A model generated the notes under the pieces. The model was given only the letters and a program-made list of their open reading frames with translations, ran no database searches and had not been told where the DNA came from. From Thiothrix fructosivorans (lineage in GTDB: Bacteria > Pseudomonadota > Gammaproteobacteria > Thiotrichales > Thiotrichaceae): a DNA stretch of 64,000 nt. Below, in pieces: positions 55,709 to 61,295 of this stretch. Numbering within the stretch: the stretch's first letter is position 1; each line of letters starts with the position of its first letter. The position numbers and the translations under genes were made by a program. The stretch lies in the NCBI RefSeq assembly GCF_017349355.1, contig NZ_JAFMPM010000006.1, forward strand, positions 1,302,001 through 1,366,000. The letters run 5' to 3'.

Positions 55709-55761
55709 TAAGCAAAACGGTTGATGGTCAACTTTGACAGATAGCTGGCATTGTCTCTGAT

Positions 55762-56004
55762 TTACGCTTTTGGTGCGCAGCGTTGCTGTGTTGGGGTGGT
55801 GTCGCCGGGCTTGGCGTTTAGGTAGTGAGCGTTCTTACCGTCGCTGTAGCCGATCTGATAGAACAAGCCGAGCGCGAGGGTCAGCACGATGCTGGCGAAG
55901 GTTTGTAACCAGCCAAAAGCGGCGATGGTTGTGCTGAGTACCCAGACAAAACCGATGCCTGCCAAGATTGCGCCCATAATGATGGACGAGAAACGAATTC
56001 CCAT
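55762..56004 (-). CDS. Small membrane protein (80 aa), hypothetical
   Basis: The 80-residue protein has two hydrophobic segments (about 8-30 and 34-55), then a polar tail with YSDGKNAHYLN and PGDTTPTQQ. No family is recognised. Start ATG at 56004 is preceded by GGGGCTTCTC, a weak site. It lies about 65 bp from the palindromic repeat beside the CRISPR array. Confidence 0.55.
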   Translation of the reverse strand: MGIRFSSIIMGAILAGIGFVWVLSTTIAAFGWLQTFASIVLTLALGLFYQIGYSDGKNAHYLNAKPGDTTPTQQRCAPKA

Positions 56005-56069
56005 GAGAAGCCCCGTGCTATTTTTGTTAATAAATTAAGCTAATGATAGCAGTGGGGGATGGCGGAGTA

Positions 56070-56095
56070 TAGGGGTAATTTATGAATTGCCCCTA
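56070..56095. repeat. Dispersed palindromic repeat (GTAGGGGCG type), copy 2
   Basis: TAGGGGTAATT and AATTGCCCCTA arms around TATG give a degenerate copy of the element at 23883-23910. It ends 8 bp before the distal, degenerate CRISPR repeat and could end array transcription. Confidence 0.6.
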
Positions 56096-56103
56096 CTGGG
56101 ATG

Positions 56104-56487
56104 GTCTAACTTCTTTTTAAATCAGGGCGGTATTCAAACATTTGCGCGTTGGTGATGTGCTGCACGGCTTTTATGTCTTAATCCCTTTTAAATCAGGGCG
56201 GTATTCAGAAGGCTGCTGTTGAAGATGACTTTGACCTCATCTAGTCTTAATCCCTTTTAAATCAGGGCGGTATTCAGAAATTGCGATGCAGCAAAGAAAG
56301 AAGCAAAAAGCTAGTCTTAATCCCTTTTAAATCAGGGCGGTCTTCAGAAAACTTTCAGCGCAACTATCGCAAGAAATACCAGTGTCTTAATCCCTTTTAA
56401 ATCAGGGCGGTCTTCAGAATCATCTTTTTCAGAATGAGCATCATTGATAACGTCTTAATCCCTTTTAAATCAGGGCGGTCTTCAGAA
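56104..56487 (-). CRISPR. CRISPR array: six 36-nt repeats, five spacers
   Basis: Repeats start at 56104, 56175, 56244, 56314, 56384 and 56452; spacers are 35, 33, 34, 34 and 32 nt. On the plus strand the repeat begins GTCTTAATCCCTTTTAAATC and ends AGGGCGGT(A/C)TTCAGAA. On the minus strand it ends GGGATTAAGAC, giving an 8-nt crRNA tag ATTAAGAC of the type III/I kind, so transcription is leftward. The repeat at 56104 is degenerate at both ends (distal end). The three left repeats carry A and the three right ones C at one position, as expected if new repeats are copied from the right (leader) end. Spacers are short in number, so the array is small or declining. Confidence 0.97.
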
Positions 56488-56667
56488 GGCTCGTGTCTAA
56501 TCAGCCTTTTGAATCAATGGGTTACAGAGACCCTTAGCAGAAAATTCACTGTATAAAAAGTTGTCTTGGGCAAAAATCCAACGAAGCAAGTTTTTAAAGA
56601 AGCGACACGCTCAGGTTTTGCGTGTTAATGGTTTGATTTTACAATGATTTCACTGCGAATGGAAGGA
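56488..56667 (-). promoter_or_regulatory. Probable CRISPR leader
   Basis: The 180-bp AT-rich gap lies between the Uma2 stop and the leader-proximal repeat. On the minus strand a TATACA box (56555 to 56550) lies 63 bp before the first repeat and could start array transcription; no clear -35 was found. A repeat-like stretch (GTCTAATCAGCCTTTTGAAT at 56495-56514) is 7 nt from the last repeat; it is too close to be a normal repeat. Confidence 0.5.
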
Positions 56668-57258
56668 TTATTCAGCAGCTTGGGTAAAATCAACCCCTTC
56701 GTAAATGTCAGCCAGTGTCAACGTGCAGTCAGGGCAGGGCAACGTGAGCGCTTGTTCCAGATCATCGAATCGCGCCACTTCCCAGCCACTTTCTTCATCG
56801 CGGTAGTACATCGTCACTAGCGGCTGATCTTGCGCCACAATTAAATAAACCGGTAACGATGCCAGTTTTTGGTAAGCAATCAGCTTTTCAGCGTAATCCT
56901 TCCACTCGGTGGATTTGGAGGTAACTTCTACGATCAGACACGGCTTTTCCAGATAATATTCATCCGCGTCATCTTGCTCGCAACTCACAATCACATCTGG
57001 ATAGTAATAGGCTCTGGAGCGTTGCGCCCTAGCTTTGACATCAGATAAGTGGATGTCACAAGGTTTGTCGCGTGAAGCCAGCCGTAAATTGAAAGCGATA
57101 TTGAACGCAATACTGTTATGTCGCCGACTTGTTCCCGCCATCGCATACACCCCGCCATCCACATACTCATGGCGCTCTTCCGCCCGTTTTTCACCTTCCA
57201 AGTATTCCTGCTCAGTGATATAAGCCGGATTGTCTATCGTCATTTTCACTGCCAGCAT
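56668..57258 (-). CDS. Uma2-family endonuclease-like protein between array and RT gene
   Basis: The 196-residue Uma2 (DUF820) PD-(D/E)XK protein has EQEYLEGEKRAEERHEYVDG, YYYPDVIVSC (Asp) and PCLIVEVTSKST (Glu), then YQKLASLPVYLIV. Start 57258 has AGGAG 7 nt upstream; a 5' extension is open but unlikely. It lies 44 bp after the reverse transcriptase gene and 181 bp before the array on the same strand, so it may be read as part of the CRISPR operon. Uma2 genes are common in such genomes, so a CRISPR role is not proven. Confidence 0.85.
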   Translation of the reverse strand: MLAVKMTIDNPAYITEQEYLEGEKRAEERHEYVDGGVYAMAGTSRRHNSIAFNIAFNLRLASRDKPCDIHLSDVKARAQRSRAYYYPDVIVSCEQDDADEYYLEKPCLIVEVTSKSTEWKDYAEKLIAYQKLASLPVYLIVAQDQPLVTMYYRDEESGWEVARFDDLEQALTLPCPDCTLTLADIYEGVDFTQAAE

Positions 57259-57302
57259 GATGTTACTCCTGTCACTACTTGAGCCTTGATCATAGGTCAA
57301 CT

Positions 57303-58130
57303 CTAGCGTTGCGGCAACGCCTCCCCCAGAAAGATCACCTCACGGCTACTGCGTACCACCCGCGTTTTGGTCGGGTGCAATTCCAGCCCCATCTGCGTCA
57401 GCTTTTTCCCCGCAAATGCCAACGCCTTTTCCGCCTTGTCTTGCTCGGTAGCAAACAGCAAAAAATCATCCGCAAAGCGCACAAACGGAATATGAGCATC
57501 TGCCAACGCCTGATCGAACTCGTTCATGTACACGTTACAAAACAACGGCGATAAGATTGAGCCTTGCGAAATCCCCCGCGATGTACCAAACAAGCTGCTC
57601 GAATGCGCCCCCTGTTTCAGCCACTTGTCGATAAGCGTCAGCGCATCGCTGTCCTTGATGAAGGCTTTCAGCTTCTTTTGCAGCGGTGTCAGCGGAATAT
57701 TATCGAAAAATTTGCTAATGTCCGCATCCACCAGCCAATCCTGCCCAATGCGGATACGTTCCCGCGCCTTGCTCAACGCCATTTGCACGCTACGCCCACG
57801 CCGATAAGCGTAACTGTCGTGATGGAAAATCGTCTCTGCATTCGGTTCCAACACAATCAGCAAGGCGCGTTGCACCAGCTTATCCTGCAAATATTGCGCG
57901 GAAATCACCCGCTGCTTGCCATCGGGTTTCGCCATCGTAAACTGGCGCAACGGCTGCGGCTGATAACGCCCCGACAACACCTCCTCACGGCACTGCAACA
58001 AATAGCGCATCAAATTACGTTGCAACTGCTCACGATCCACCGTCACCGACCATGGCGTATGCTCCGTTTTTAACAAATTCCACGCCTTATCCAAGGTCTC
58101 CGGCTGCATCGCCGTTTCCAAAACACTCAT
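57303..58130 (-). CDS. CRISPR-associated reverse transcriptase, stand-alone
   Basis: The 275-residue group II intron-like reverse transcriptase has RT motif A DWLVDADISKFFDNI (Asp135/137), SRGISQGSILSPLFCNVYMN, the catalytic RFADDFLLF (Asp221/222) and the primer-grip-side GLELHPTKTRVV. It has no maturase (X) or endonuclease domain. It overlaps cas1 by 4 bp (ATGA) downstream of it, so the two proteins are made together. Most CRISPR RTs are fused to the N-terminus of Cas1; this one is separate and on the 3' side. The known role of RT-Cas1 is to acquire spacers from RNA; that is the likely role here. Confidence 0.93.
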   Translation of the reverse strand: MSVLETAMQPETLDKAWNLLKTEHTPWSVTVDREQLQRNLMRYLLQCREEVLSGRYQPQPLRQFTMAKPDGKQRVISAQYLQDKLVQRALLIVLEPNAETIFHHDSYAYRRGRSVQMALSKARERIRIGQDWLVDADISKFFDNIPLTPLQKKLKAFIKDSDALTLIDKWLKQGAHSSSLFGTSRGISQGSILSPLFCNVYMNEFDQALADAHIPFVRFADDFLLFATEQDKAEKALAFAGKKLTQMGLELHPTKTRVVRSSREVIFLGEALPQR

Positions 58131-59131
58131 GGGGTATTCTCCTGATTGTCCAATTGTTTCAGCACATCCCGCAAACGCACCACCTGTCCATTAATGATTT
58201 CCCGCAAACTCGCCGTACCCCACGCCGTTGCCTCATTCGGTGCAAACGGGCGCGGGCATTGCTGGCGGTAGCTTGCCCACGCCGCATAAAACAGCGGACG
58301 TGTCGCCTTGCTCAAACGGCAACCTTCCGCCTCACGGTAATAAAAACTGCTGTTATCAAGCGGTGTGTGGTGCAGCCATTGCAACACCAGCGCATCCACC
58401 GACCCACGGAACAGTTCCAGCACATCCAACGGCAACGACTCCCGCCCCGGATAATCCTGATGCAGAAACCCCAACGCCGTATCAAAACCCGCTTGCAACA
58501 ACGCGTGGCGCACCTCGCTCAACATCAACGTATAACCCAGCGACAACAACGCATTCACCGGATCACGCGGCGGCTGACGGTTACGTCCCTTGAAGTGCCA
58601 TTGCCCCAACGCCGTGCTTAACAACGCAAACCATGCCGCCGCGATTTGCCCTTCCAACCCGCTGAGGCTATTGATGCTCGACGCCTTTGGCAGCTTCGCC
58701 AGCGTTTGTGCCACTTGCGTCTGGAAGGTTTGCACCCGTTCGGCATCCACCCCATACAGCGTGGGCAAGTATTGCAACGGCAAGGCATACCCCAGCAATT
58801 TTTGCTGCACGATATACCGCGCCACCGCCAACTGCTTGCTGGCATCATCGGCACAACGGTGCTGCATCCGCCGCGTCGGGAGTTGCGTTGCCAAGCCCGC
58901 CCCCAAAAACGCGCTGTGCTGTTTGCCGCGTAAATCCACTAAGGTGGTGGGTACGCCTGCCTCCGCCAAGGCACGCCACACCGCGCTTTCCACCAGCGGA
59001 TTGCCGTACACCACCACCTGTTCCAACATTTGGATCGGGATGGTTTTGGCAGGCTCATCCGGGCGTTCCAGCCGTAACGCGCCCGTGGTATGGCGTACCG
59101 TGGTTTCCTTACGATCAATCACCAGTAGCAT
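58127..59131 (-). CDS. cas1: CRISPR integrase Cas1
   Basis: The 334-residue metal-dependent integrase inserts new spacers with Cas2. The N-terminal beta domain is followed by the helical catalytic domain with SGLEGQIAAAWF (Glu160), LGFLHQD (His224) and PLDVLELFRGSVDALVL (Glu239). All three active-site residues are present, so it should be active. It is not fused to the RT, which follows with a 4-bp overlap; cas2 lies 9 bp upstream. Confidence 0.97.
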   Translation of the reverse strand: MLLVIDRKETTVRHTTGALRLERPDEPAKTIPIQMLEQVVVYGNPLVESAVWRALAEAGVPTTLVDLRGKQHSAFLGAGLATQLPTRRMQHRCADDASKQLAVARYIVQQKLLGYALPLQYLPTLYGVDAERVQTFQTQVAQTLAKLPKASSINSLSGLEGQIAAAWFALLSTALGQWHFKGRNRQPPRDPVNALLSLGYTLMLSEVRHALLQAGFDTALGFLHQDYPGRESLPLDVLELFRGSVDALVLQWLHHTPLDNSSFYYREAEGCRLSKATRPLFYAAWASYRQQCPRPFAPNEATAWGTASLREIINGQVVRLRDVLKQLDNQENTP

Positions 59132-59140
59132 GTCTTCCCC

Positions 59141-59476
59141 CTAACCGAACAGTGTTTGTTTGAGTTGTTGTAACCAGCCCGTGTCTTCCGGTGTGGCGGC
59201 AGGCTTACCCGCGTACAAGTTCTGCACAGCACTGTTTTGTTGACCCGCCGCCCAAATCGCAGCGGGCGTATGCACGGGATAAAGGCGAATATCGTCTTCA
59301 CGCAAATGCGCCCGTTCGCGCACTCCTTGCAAAGTCGTTGCCAAATCCGCCGCCGAACAGTGCAGCAAAAACACCGACTTTTGCAGCGGCACAGCGCGTT
59401 TGCGCAGGTAGTAATGCACTTTGCGTAAGCGTTTTTCATCGCGCACGTCATACGCCAACAAATGCCATTGCTTCAT
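59141..59476 (-). CDS. cas2: Cas2 (second copy, 111 aa)
   Basis: Cas2 is the structural partner of Cas1. The ferredoxin-like start HLLAYDVRDEKRLRKVHYYLRK has the usual Asp after strand 1, and the later DIRLYPVH strand matches the family. The C-terminal extension (about residues 75-111) is longer than usual. It is only distantly similar to the 95-residue Cas2 encoded 3 bp upstream, so they are not a recent duplication. Confidence 0.93.
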   Translation of the reverse strand: MKQWHLLAYDVRDEKRLRKVHYYLRKRAVPLQKSVFLLHCSAADLATTLQGVRERAHLREDDIRLYPVHTPAAIWAAGQQNSAVQNLYAGKPAATPEDTGWLQQLKQTLFG

Positions 59477-59479
59477 CGC

Positions 59480-59767
59480 TTAACCCTCGTACCAAAGTGG
59501 CGCTTGGAAGTTGTTAGTATGTTTGACCGCCGTGACCATGCGCGGCGACCGTTGCGTATCCATCCACGTCAGCATCAGGCTATCGGTTTGCAAGTCGATC
59601 AAGGCAGTGAGTTGCAGAAACAGCTCTTCCGCTTCCCGCATACTCAGTTGGCACTCGAACAGCGAATATTGGGAAGCCAGCCCCCACGCTTTCAGGCAAC
59701 GGTGTACCTGACGGCGGCGCGAATCTTCCACGATGTCGTAAGCGATGACGGCGGCATTGCGTTTCAA
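59480..59767 (-). CDS. cas2: Cas2 (first copy, 95 aa)
   Basis: Normal-sized Cas2: NAAVIAYDIVEDSRRRQVHRCL with the strand-1 Asp, then SQYSLFECQLSMREAEELF typical of the VQxSVFE block, and SLMLTWMD. First of two cas2 genes in the operon; the next starts 3 bp later. A pair of different Cas2 proteins could form a heterodimer in the integrase complex. Confidence 0.93.
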   Translation of the reverse strand: MKRNAAVIAYDIVEDSRRRQVHRCLKAWGLASQYSLFECQLSMREAEELFLQLTALIDLQTDSLMLTWMDTQRSPRMVTAVKHTNNFQAPLWYEG

Positions 59768-59779
59768 GGTGTTCTCCCT

Positions 59780-59872
59780 TTAGAAGTATTTTTCGACGAT
59801 AGCGTCGAGTAGCGCGTCGATCAGTTCATCATCATCCATGTCGTCGAGGGGATCGGAGTAGTAAGTCGTCAT
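59780..59872 (-). CDS. Acidic 30-residue micro-ORF directly upstream of cas2
   Basis: The 30-residue peptide starts MTTYYSDPLDDMDDDELIDA and is strongly acidic (about ten Asp/Glu), ending with EKYF and probably one helix. AAGGAG lies 8 nt before the ATG at 59872 and overlaps the stop of the zinc-ribbon ORF. Twelve bp separate its stop from the cas2 start. It has no known family. An acidic DNA- or protein-mimic bound by Cas1, Cas2 or RT is conceivable but only a guess. Confidence 0.65.
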   Translation of the reverse strand: MTTYYSDPLDDMDDDELIDALLDAIVEKYF

Positions 59873-59884
59873 GGTGTTTTCTCC

Positions 59885-60049
59885 TTATTGATCAGATGAT
59901 TGCTGTGTATGACGTTGTTGGTTTACTGTCTTTTGGCAAATTTTGCAGATGCCATTGTGGAAGTCCGGTTTCGTACTGTTGTGGAAAAACTCATCCAACG
60001 CCTTGGTTGTTTTGCAGCGTTGGCAGGTTTTTGTCAGTTTTGCAGGCAT
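59885..60049 (-). CDS. 54-residue zinc-ribbon micro-ORF
   Basis: The 54-residue basic protein has two CxxC pairs (TCQRCKT and GICKICQK) 25 residues apart, with KALDEFF between them, the layout of small zinc-ribbon proteins also seen in phages. AAGGAG lies 7 nt before the ATG at 60049. Its stop codon is inside the Shine-Dalgarno of the acidic ORF, so the two are translationally coupled and belong to the cas2-cas2-cas1-RT operon. Nucleic-acid binding is likely; the role is unknown. Confidence 0.7.
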   Translation of the reverse strand: MPAKLTKTCQRCKTTKALDEFFHNSTKPDFHNGICKICQKTVNQQRHTQQSSDQ

Positions 60050-60138
60050 ATTTGTCTCCTTGTGTGTTGCTGGATCGTATGTTGTTGGTTGACACGGTTG
60101 AGCAAACCTCGTGAGGGGCTGCCCGTTGGTGGTGTGGG

Positions 60139-60243
60139 TTAGTCTTTGGTGGCTTGGATGATGATGGCTGCGGCACAGCCGACGGCGAGAATGGCTGCGG
60201 TGACGGGGTTAGCGCAGAGGCAAGTAACAAGTGCTACAGGCAT
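60139..60243 (-). CDS. 34-residue hydrophobic micro-ORF
   Basis: The 34-residue peptide starts MPVALVTCLCANP and has a hydrophobic helix (AAILAVGCAAAIII) with three Cys, ending ATKD. AAGGA lies about 8 nt before the ATG at 60243. A palindrome-bearing upstream module (60307-60322) and a degenerate hairpin after the stop (60100-60124) frame it as a small separate unit. Its shape (short membrane helix, charged tail) resembles type I toxins or regulatory microproteins. Confidence 0.55.
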   Translation of the reverse strand: MPVALVTCLCANPVTAAILAVGCAAAIIIQATKD

Positions 60244-60306
60244 GGTATTTTTCCTTGGTTTGTTTGAGTGCGCTTAGGTTATCGGTTGTTGGTTAGCTTG
60301 TCGGGT

Positions 60307-60322
60307 TTGGCAAGATTGTGAA
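60307..60322 (-). promoter_or_regulatory. Degenerate copy of the TTGGCAA-TTGCCAA operator-like module
   Basis: On the minus strand TTCACAATCTTGCCAA ends 63 nt before the ATG at 60243; one half-site is intact. The following 60 nt (ACCAACAAC, CGATAACCTAAG, CACTCAAACAAACCAAGGA) align closely to the module upstream of the ORF at 61023. Confidence 0.45.
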
Positions 60323-60368
60323 CTTGCGGTGTGTCGGGCTTAGTTAAGTGCAGTGTTTGTTGCCGCGA

Positions 60369-60434
60369 TTAGCGGCGTGAGCAAGGCAGTGCAGCAATAA
60401 CGGCGACGGCAATAACGGCGAGGATGATGGGCAT
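60369..60434 (-). CDS. 21-residue hydrophobic micro-ORF
   Basis: The 21-residue peptide MPIILAVIAVAVIAALPC.. ends in two Arg. AGGAG lies 7 nt upstream of the ATG at 60434. Similar in start (MPI, AV repeats) to the ORFs at 60841-60915 and 60139-60243. Function unknown. Confidence 0.45.
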   Translation of the reverse strand: MPIILAVIAVAVIAALPCSRR

Positions 60435-60469
60435 AATTTACTCCTGATGCGATTTGATCAATGTGTTGT

Positions 60470-60500
60470 AGAAAATTGGGCAACCCCGTGAGGGCTGCCC
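60470..60500 (-). terminator. Hairpin after the 24-aa micro-ORF
   Basis: On the minus strand GGGCAGCCC, TCAC, GGGGTTGCCC and then AATTTTC form a terminator-like stem. A degenerate relative lies at 60100-60124, after the 34-aa ORF. Confidence 0.6.
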
Positions 60501-60510
60501 GTTGGTGGGT

Positions 60511-60585
60511 TTAGCGGTTGTTGCAGTCGTGGTCGAGGATGAGCTTGGTAATGGCAGCCGCAATGGCAGGGATGAGTACGAGCAT
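60511..60585 (-). CDS. 24-residue hydrophobic micro-ORF
   Basis: The 24-residue peptide starts MLVLIPAIAAAITKLIL and has a polar tail DHDCNNR. AAGGAG lies 8 nt before the ATG at 60585, within a 33-bp segment that is repeated exactly before the ORF at 60709-60816. A hairpin terminator follows. Short helix with a Pro and a charged tail recalls Fst/Ldr-type toxins, but no antisense RNA was identified. Confidence 0.5.
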   Translation of the reverse strand: MLVLIPAIAAAITKLILDHDCNNR

Positions 60586-60615
60586 GGTGTTTCTCCTTGA
60601 ATTGAGTGATTAACG
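60583..60615 (-). repeat. 33-bp direct repeat, copy 1
   Basis: Identical to 60814-60846. It spans the CGT-TAA end of one micro-ORF, the spacer, the AAGGAG site and the ATG of the next. It shows that micro-ORF units were duplicated. Confidence 0.9.
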
Positions 60616-60693
60616 GTTAAAAGGAAATGGCAGTGGCAGAGGAAATGGGCATGGGCATTTGTTGGGCAATGGGGTGCCAATAATATTTTTCAT
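60610..60693 (-). CDS. 27-residue proline-rich micro-ORF (MKNIIG type)
   Basis: The 27-residue peptide starts MKNIIGTPLPNK and continues with alternating Pro and hydrophobic residues (PCPFPLPLPFPF). Paralogue of the ORF at 60934-61023 through the first 12 residues (MKNIIG(T/N)P(L/F)PNK). AAGGA before the ATG at 60693. Confidence 0.55.
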   Translation of the reverse strand: MKNIIGTPLPNKCPCPFPLPLPFPFNR

Positions 60694-60708
60694 GTATGTT
60701 TCCTTGTG

Positions 60709-60816
60709 TTATTGCTTGTTGTTGCGCTTTTCGAGGTCGTCAATACGCTTACTGTCGTGGGCGCTTTTTACCGCCAGTACTACGGCGATGACGGGATAAA
60801 GAATGACAGGAATCAT
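60709..60816 (-). CDS. 35-residue micro-ORF with membrane helix and charged tail
   Basis: The 35-residue peptide starts MIPVILYPVIAVVLAV and then becomes strongly charged (KSAHDSKRIDDLEKRNNKQ). AAGGAG lies 8 nt before the ATG at 60816, inside the second copy of the 33-bp repeat. Its build (membrane helix, then helical charged tail) is closest to Fst-like type I toxins among known classes; this is inference only. Confidence 0.55.
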   Translation of the reverse strand: MIPVILYPVIAVVLAVKSAHDSKRIDDLEKRNNKQ

Positions 60817-60846
60817 GGTGTTTCTCCTTGAATTGAGTGATTAACG
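60814..60846 (-). repeat. 33-bp direct repeat, copy 2
   Basis: Identical to 60583-60615. Same placement: end of one micro-ORF, Shine-Dalgarno and ATG of the next. Confidence 0.9.
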
Positions 60847-60915
60847 CTTATTGGGGCATGAGTGACCACTGACGGTAGTGGCGATGGCGGCGAGAACGGC
60901 GATGAGGATAGGCAT
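60841..60915 (-). CDS. 24-residue hydrophobic micro-ORF
   Basis: The 24-residue peptide MPILIAVLAAIATTV.. ends GHSCPNKR. AAGGAG lies 8 nt before the ATG at 60915. Shares the MPI(L/I) start with the ORFs at 60369 and 60139. Confidence 0.5.
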   Translation of the reverse strand: MPILIAVLAAIATTVSGHSCPNKR

Positions 60916-60933
60916 GGTATTGCTCCTTGTGGA

Positions 60934-61023
60934 TTAGCGAAGAATGATTTTGATGAGGTCACAAATGGTCGGGCATGAGTCCGAGGGTTTGTTAGGGAAT
61001 GGGTTGCCGATGATGTTTTTCAT
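60934..61023 (-). CDS. 29-residue micro-ORF (MKNIIG type)
   Basis: The 29-residue peptide starts MKNIIGNPFPNKPSDSC and ends in an amphipathic part (CDLIKIILR). Paralogue of the 27-residue ORF at 60610. AAGGA precedes the ATG at 61023. A perfect 16-bp palindrome ends 62 nt upstream of the ATG. Confidence 0.55.
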   Translation of the reverse strand: MKNIIGNPFPNKPSDSCPTICDLIKIILR

Positions 61024-61085
61024 GTGTATGTCCTTGTGTTGTTTCAGTGTGTGTAGGCTACGGTGTTGTTGGTCAGGTGGTTGGC

Positions 61086-61101
61086 TTGGCAAATTTGCCA
61101 A
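61086..61101. promoter_or_regulatory. Perfect 16-bp palindrome upstream of the 29-aa ORF
   Basis: TTGGCAAATTTGCCAA is fully self-complementary and lies 62 nt before the ATG at 61023. Near-copies at the same distance precede the ORFs starting at 61206 and 60243. Likely an operator. Confidence 0.6.
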
Positions 61102-61110
61102 ACATCGGGT

Positions 61111-61206
61111 TTAGTTGAGGACGTGCTTCACGTAGTCACGATCAGTGCGTGCGCGGCGAGTGAGGGGTGCGAAGTCGTGAGTGGCGGAGTGGATGCTGAT
61201 GTTCAT
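61111..61206 (-). CDS. 31-residue basic micro-ORF, first of the string
   Basis: The 31-residue hydrophilic peptide starts MNISIHSATHDFAPLTRRAR and continues TDRDYVKHVLN; it is basic and has no membrane segment. GAGGA lies 8 nt before the ATG at 61206. A TTGGCAA-TTGCCAA palindrome lies 64 nt upstream, just after the CARF nuclease gene. Family and function unknown. Confidence 0.5.
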   Translation of the reverse strand: MNISIHSATHDFAPLTRRARTDRDYVKHVLN

Positions 61207-61270
61207 GTTGCTGTCCTCATCTGTTGTTTCGATGAGGACAGTATGAAGGATGACTAGTGAGTTGTTAGGC

Positions 61271-61286
61271 TTGGCAAGGTTGCCAA
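61271..61286. promoter_or_regulatory. TTGGCAA-GG-TTGCCAA palindrome between CARF gene and micro-ORF string
   Basis: Two perfect 7-bp half-sites flank GG; 64 nt before the ATG at 61206 and 9 bp after the CARF nuclease stop. Same motif as 61086-61101. Confidence 0.55.
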
Positions 61287-61295
61287 TAACGGTCG

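Noticed and set aside
56495-56522. Possible seventh CRISPR repeat
   Set aside because: It resembles the repeat start but lies only 7 nt from the previous repeat and loses the 3' half, so it is treated as leader sequence.
58052-59163. Long plus-strand frames antisense to cas1 and RT
   Set aside because: They have no family-like motifs and are mirrors of the strongly supported cas1 and RT genes in a GC-biased frame.
59933-59955. TTTGGCAAATTTTGC as a fourth operator-like site
   Set aside because: It lies inside the zinc-ribbon coding frame (CKICQK), is not palindromic over its length and has no start codon at the 62-64 nt distance.
61086-61101. Sigma-54 promoter reading of TTGGCAAATTTGCCAA
   Set aside because: The GG to GC spacing is 9 instead of 12 bp, so it does not fit the -24/-12 consensus; a palindromic operator is the better reading.
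59780-61290. Reading the micro-ORF region as a second CRISPR array or tandem ncRNA repeats
   Set aside because: Spacing is irregular and repeats are few; the constant features are Shine-Dalgarno plus ATG and protein-level similarity, not evenly spaced direct repeats.
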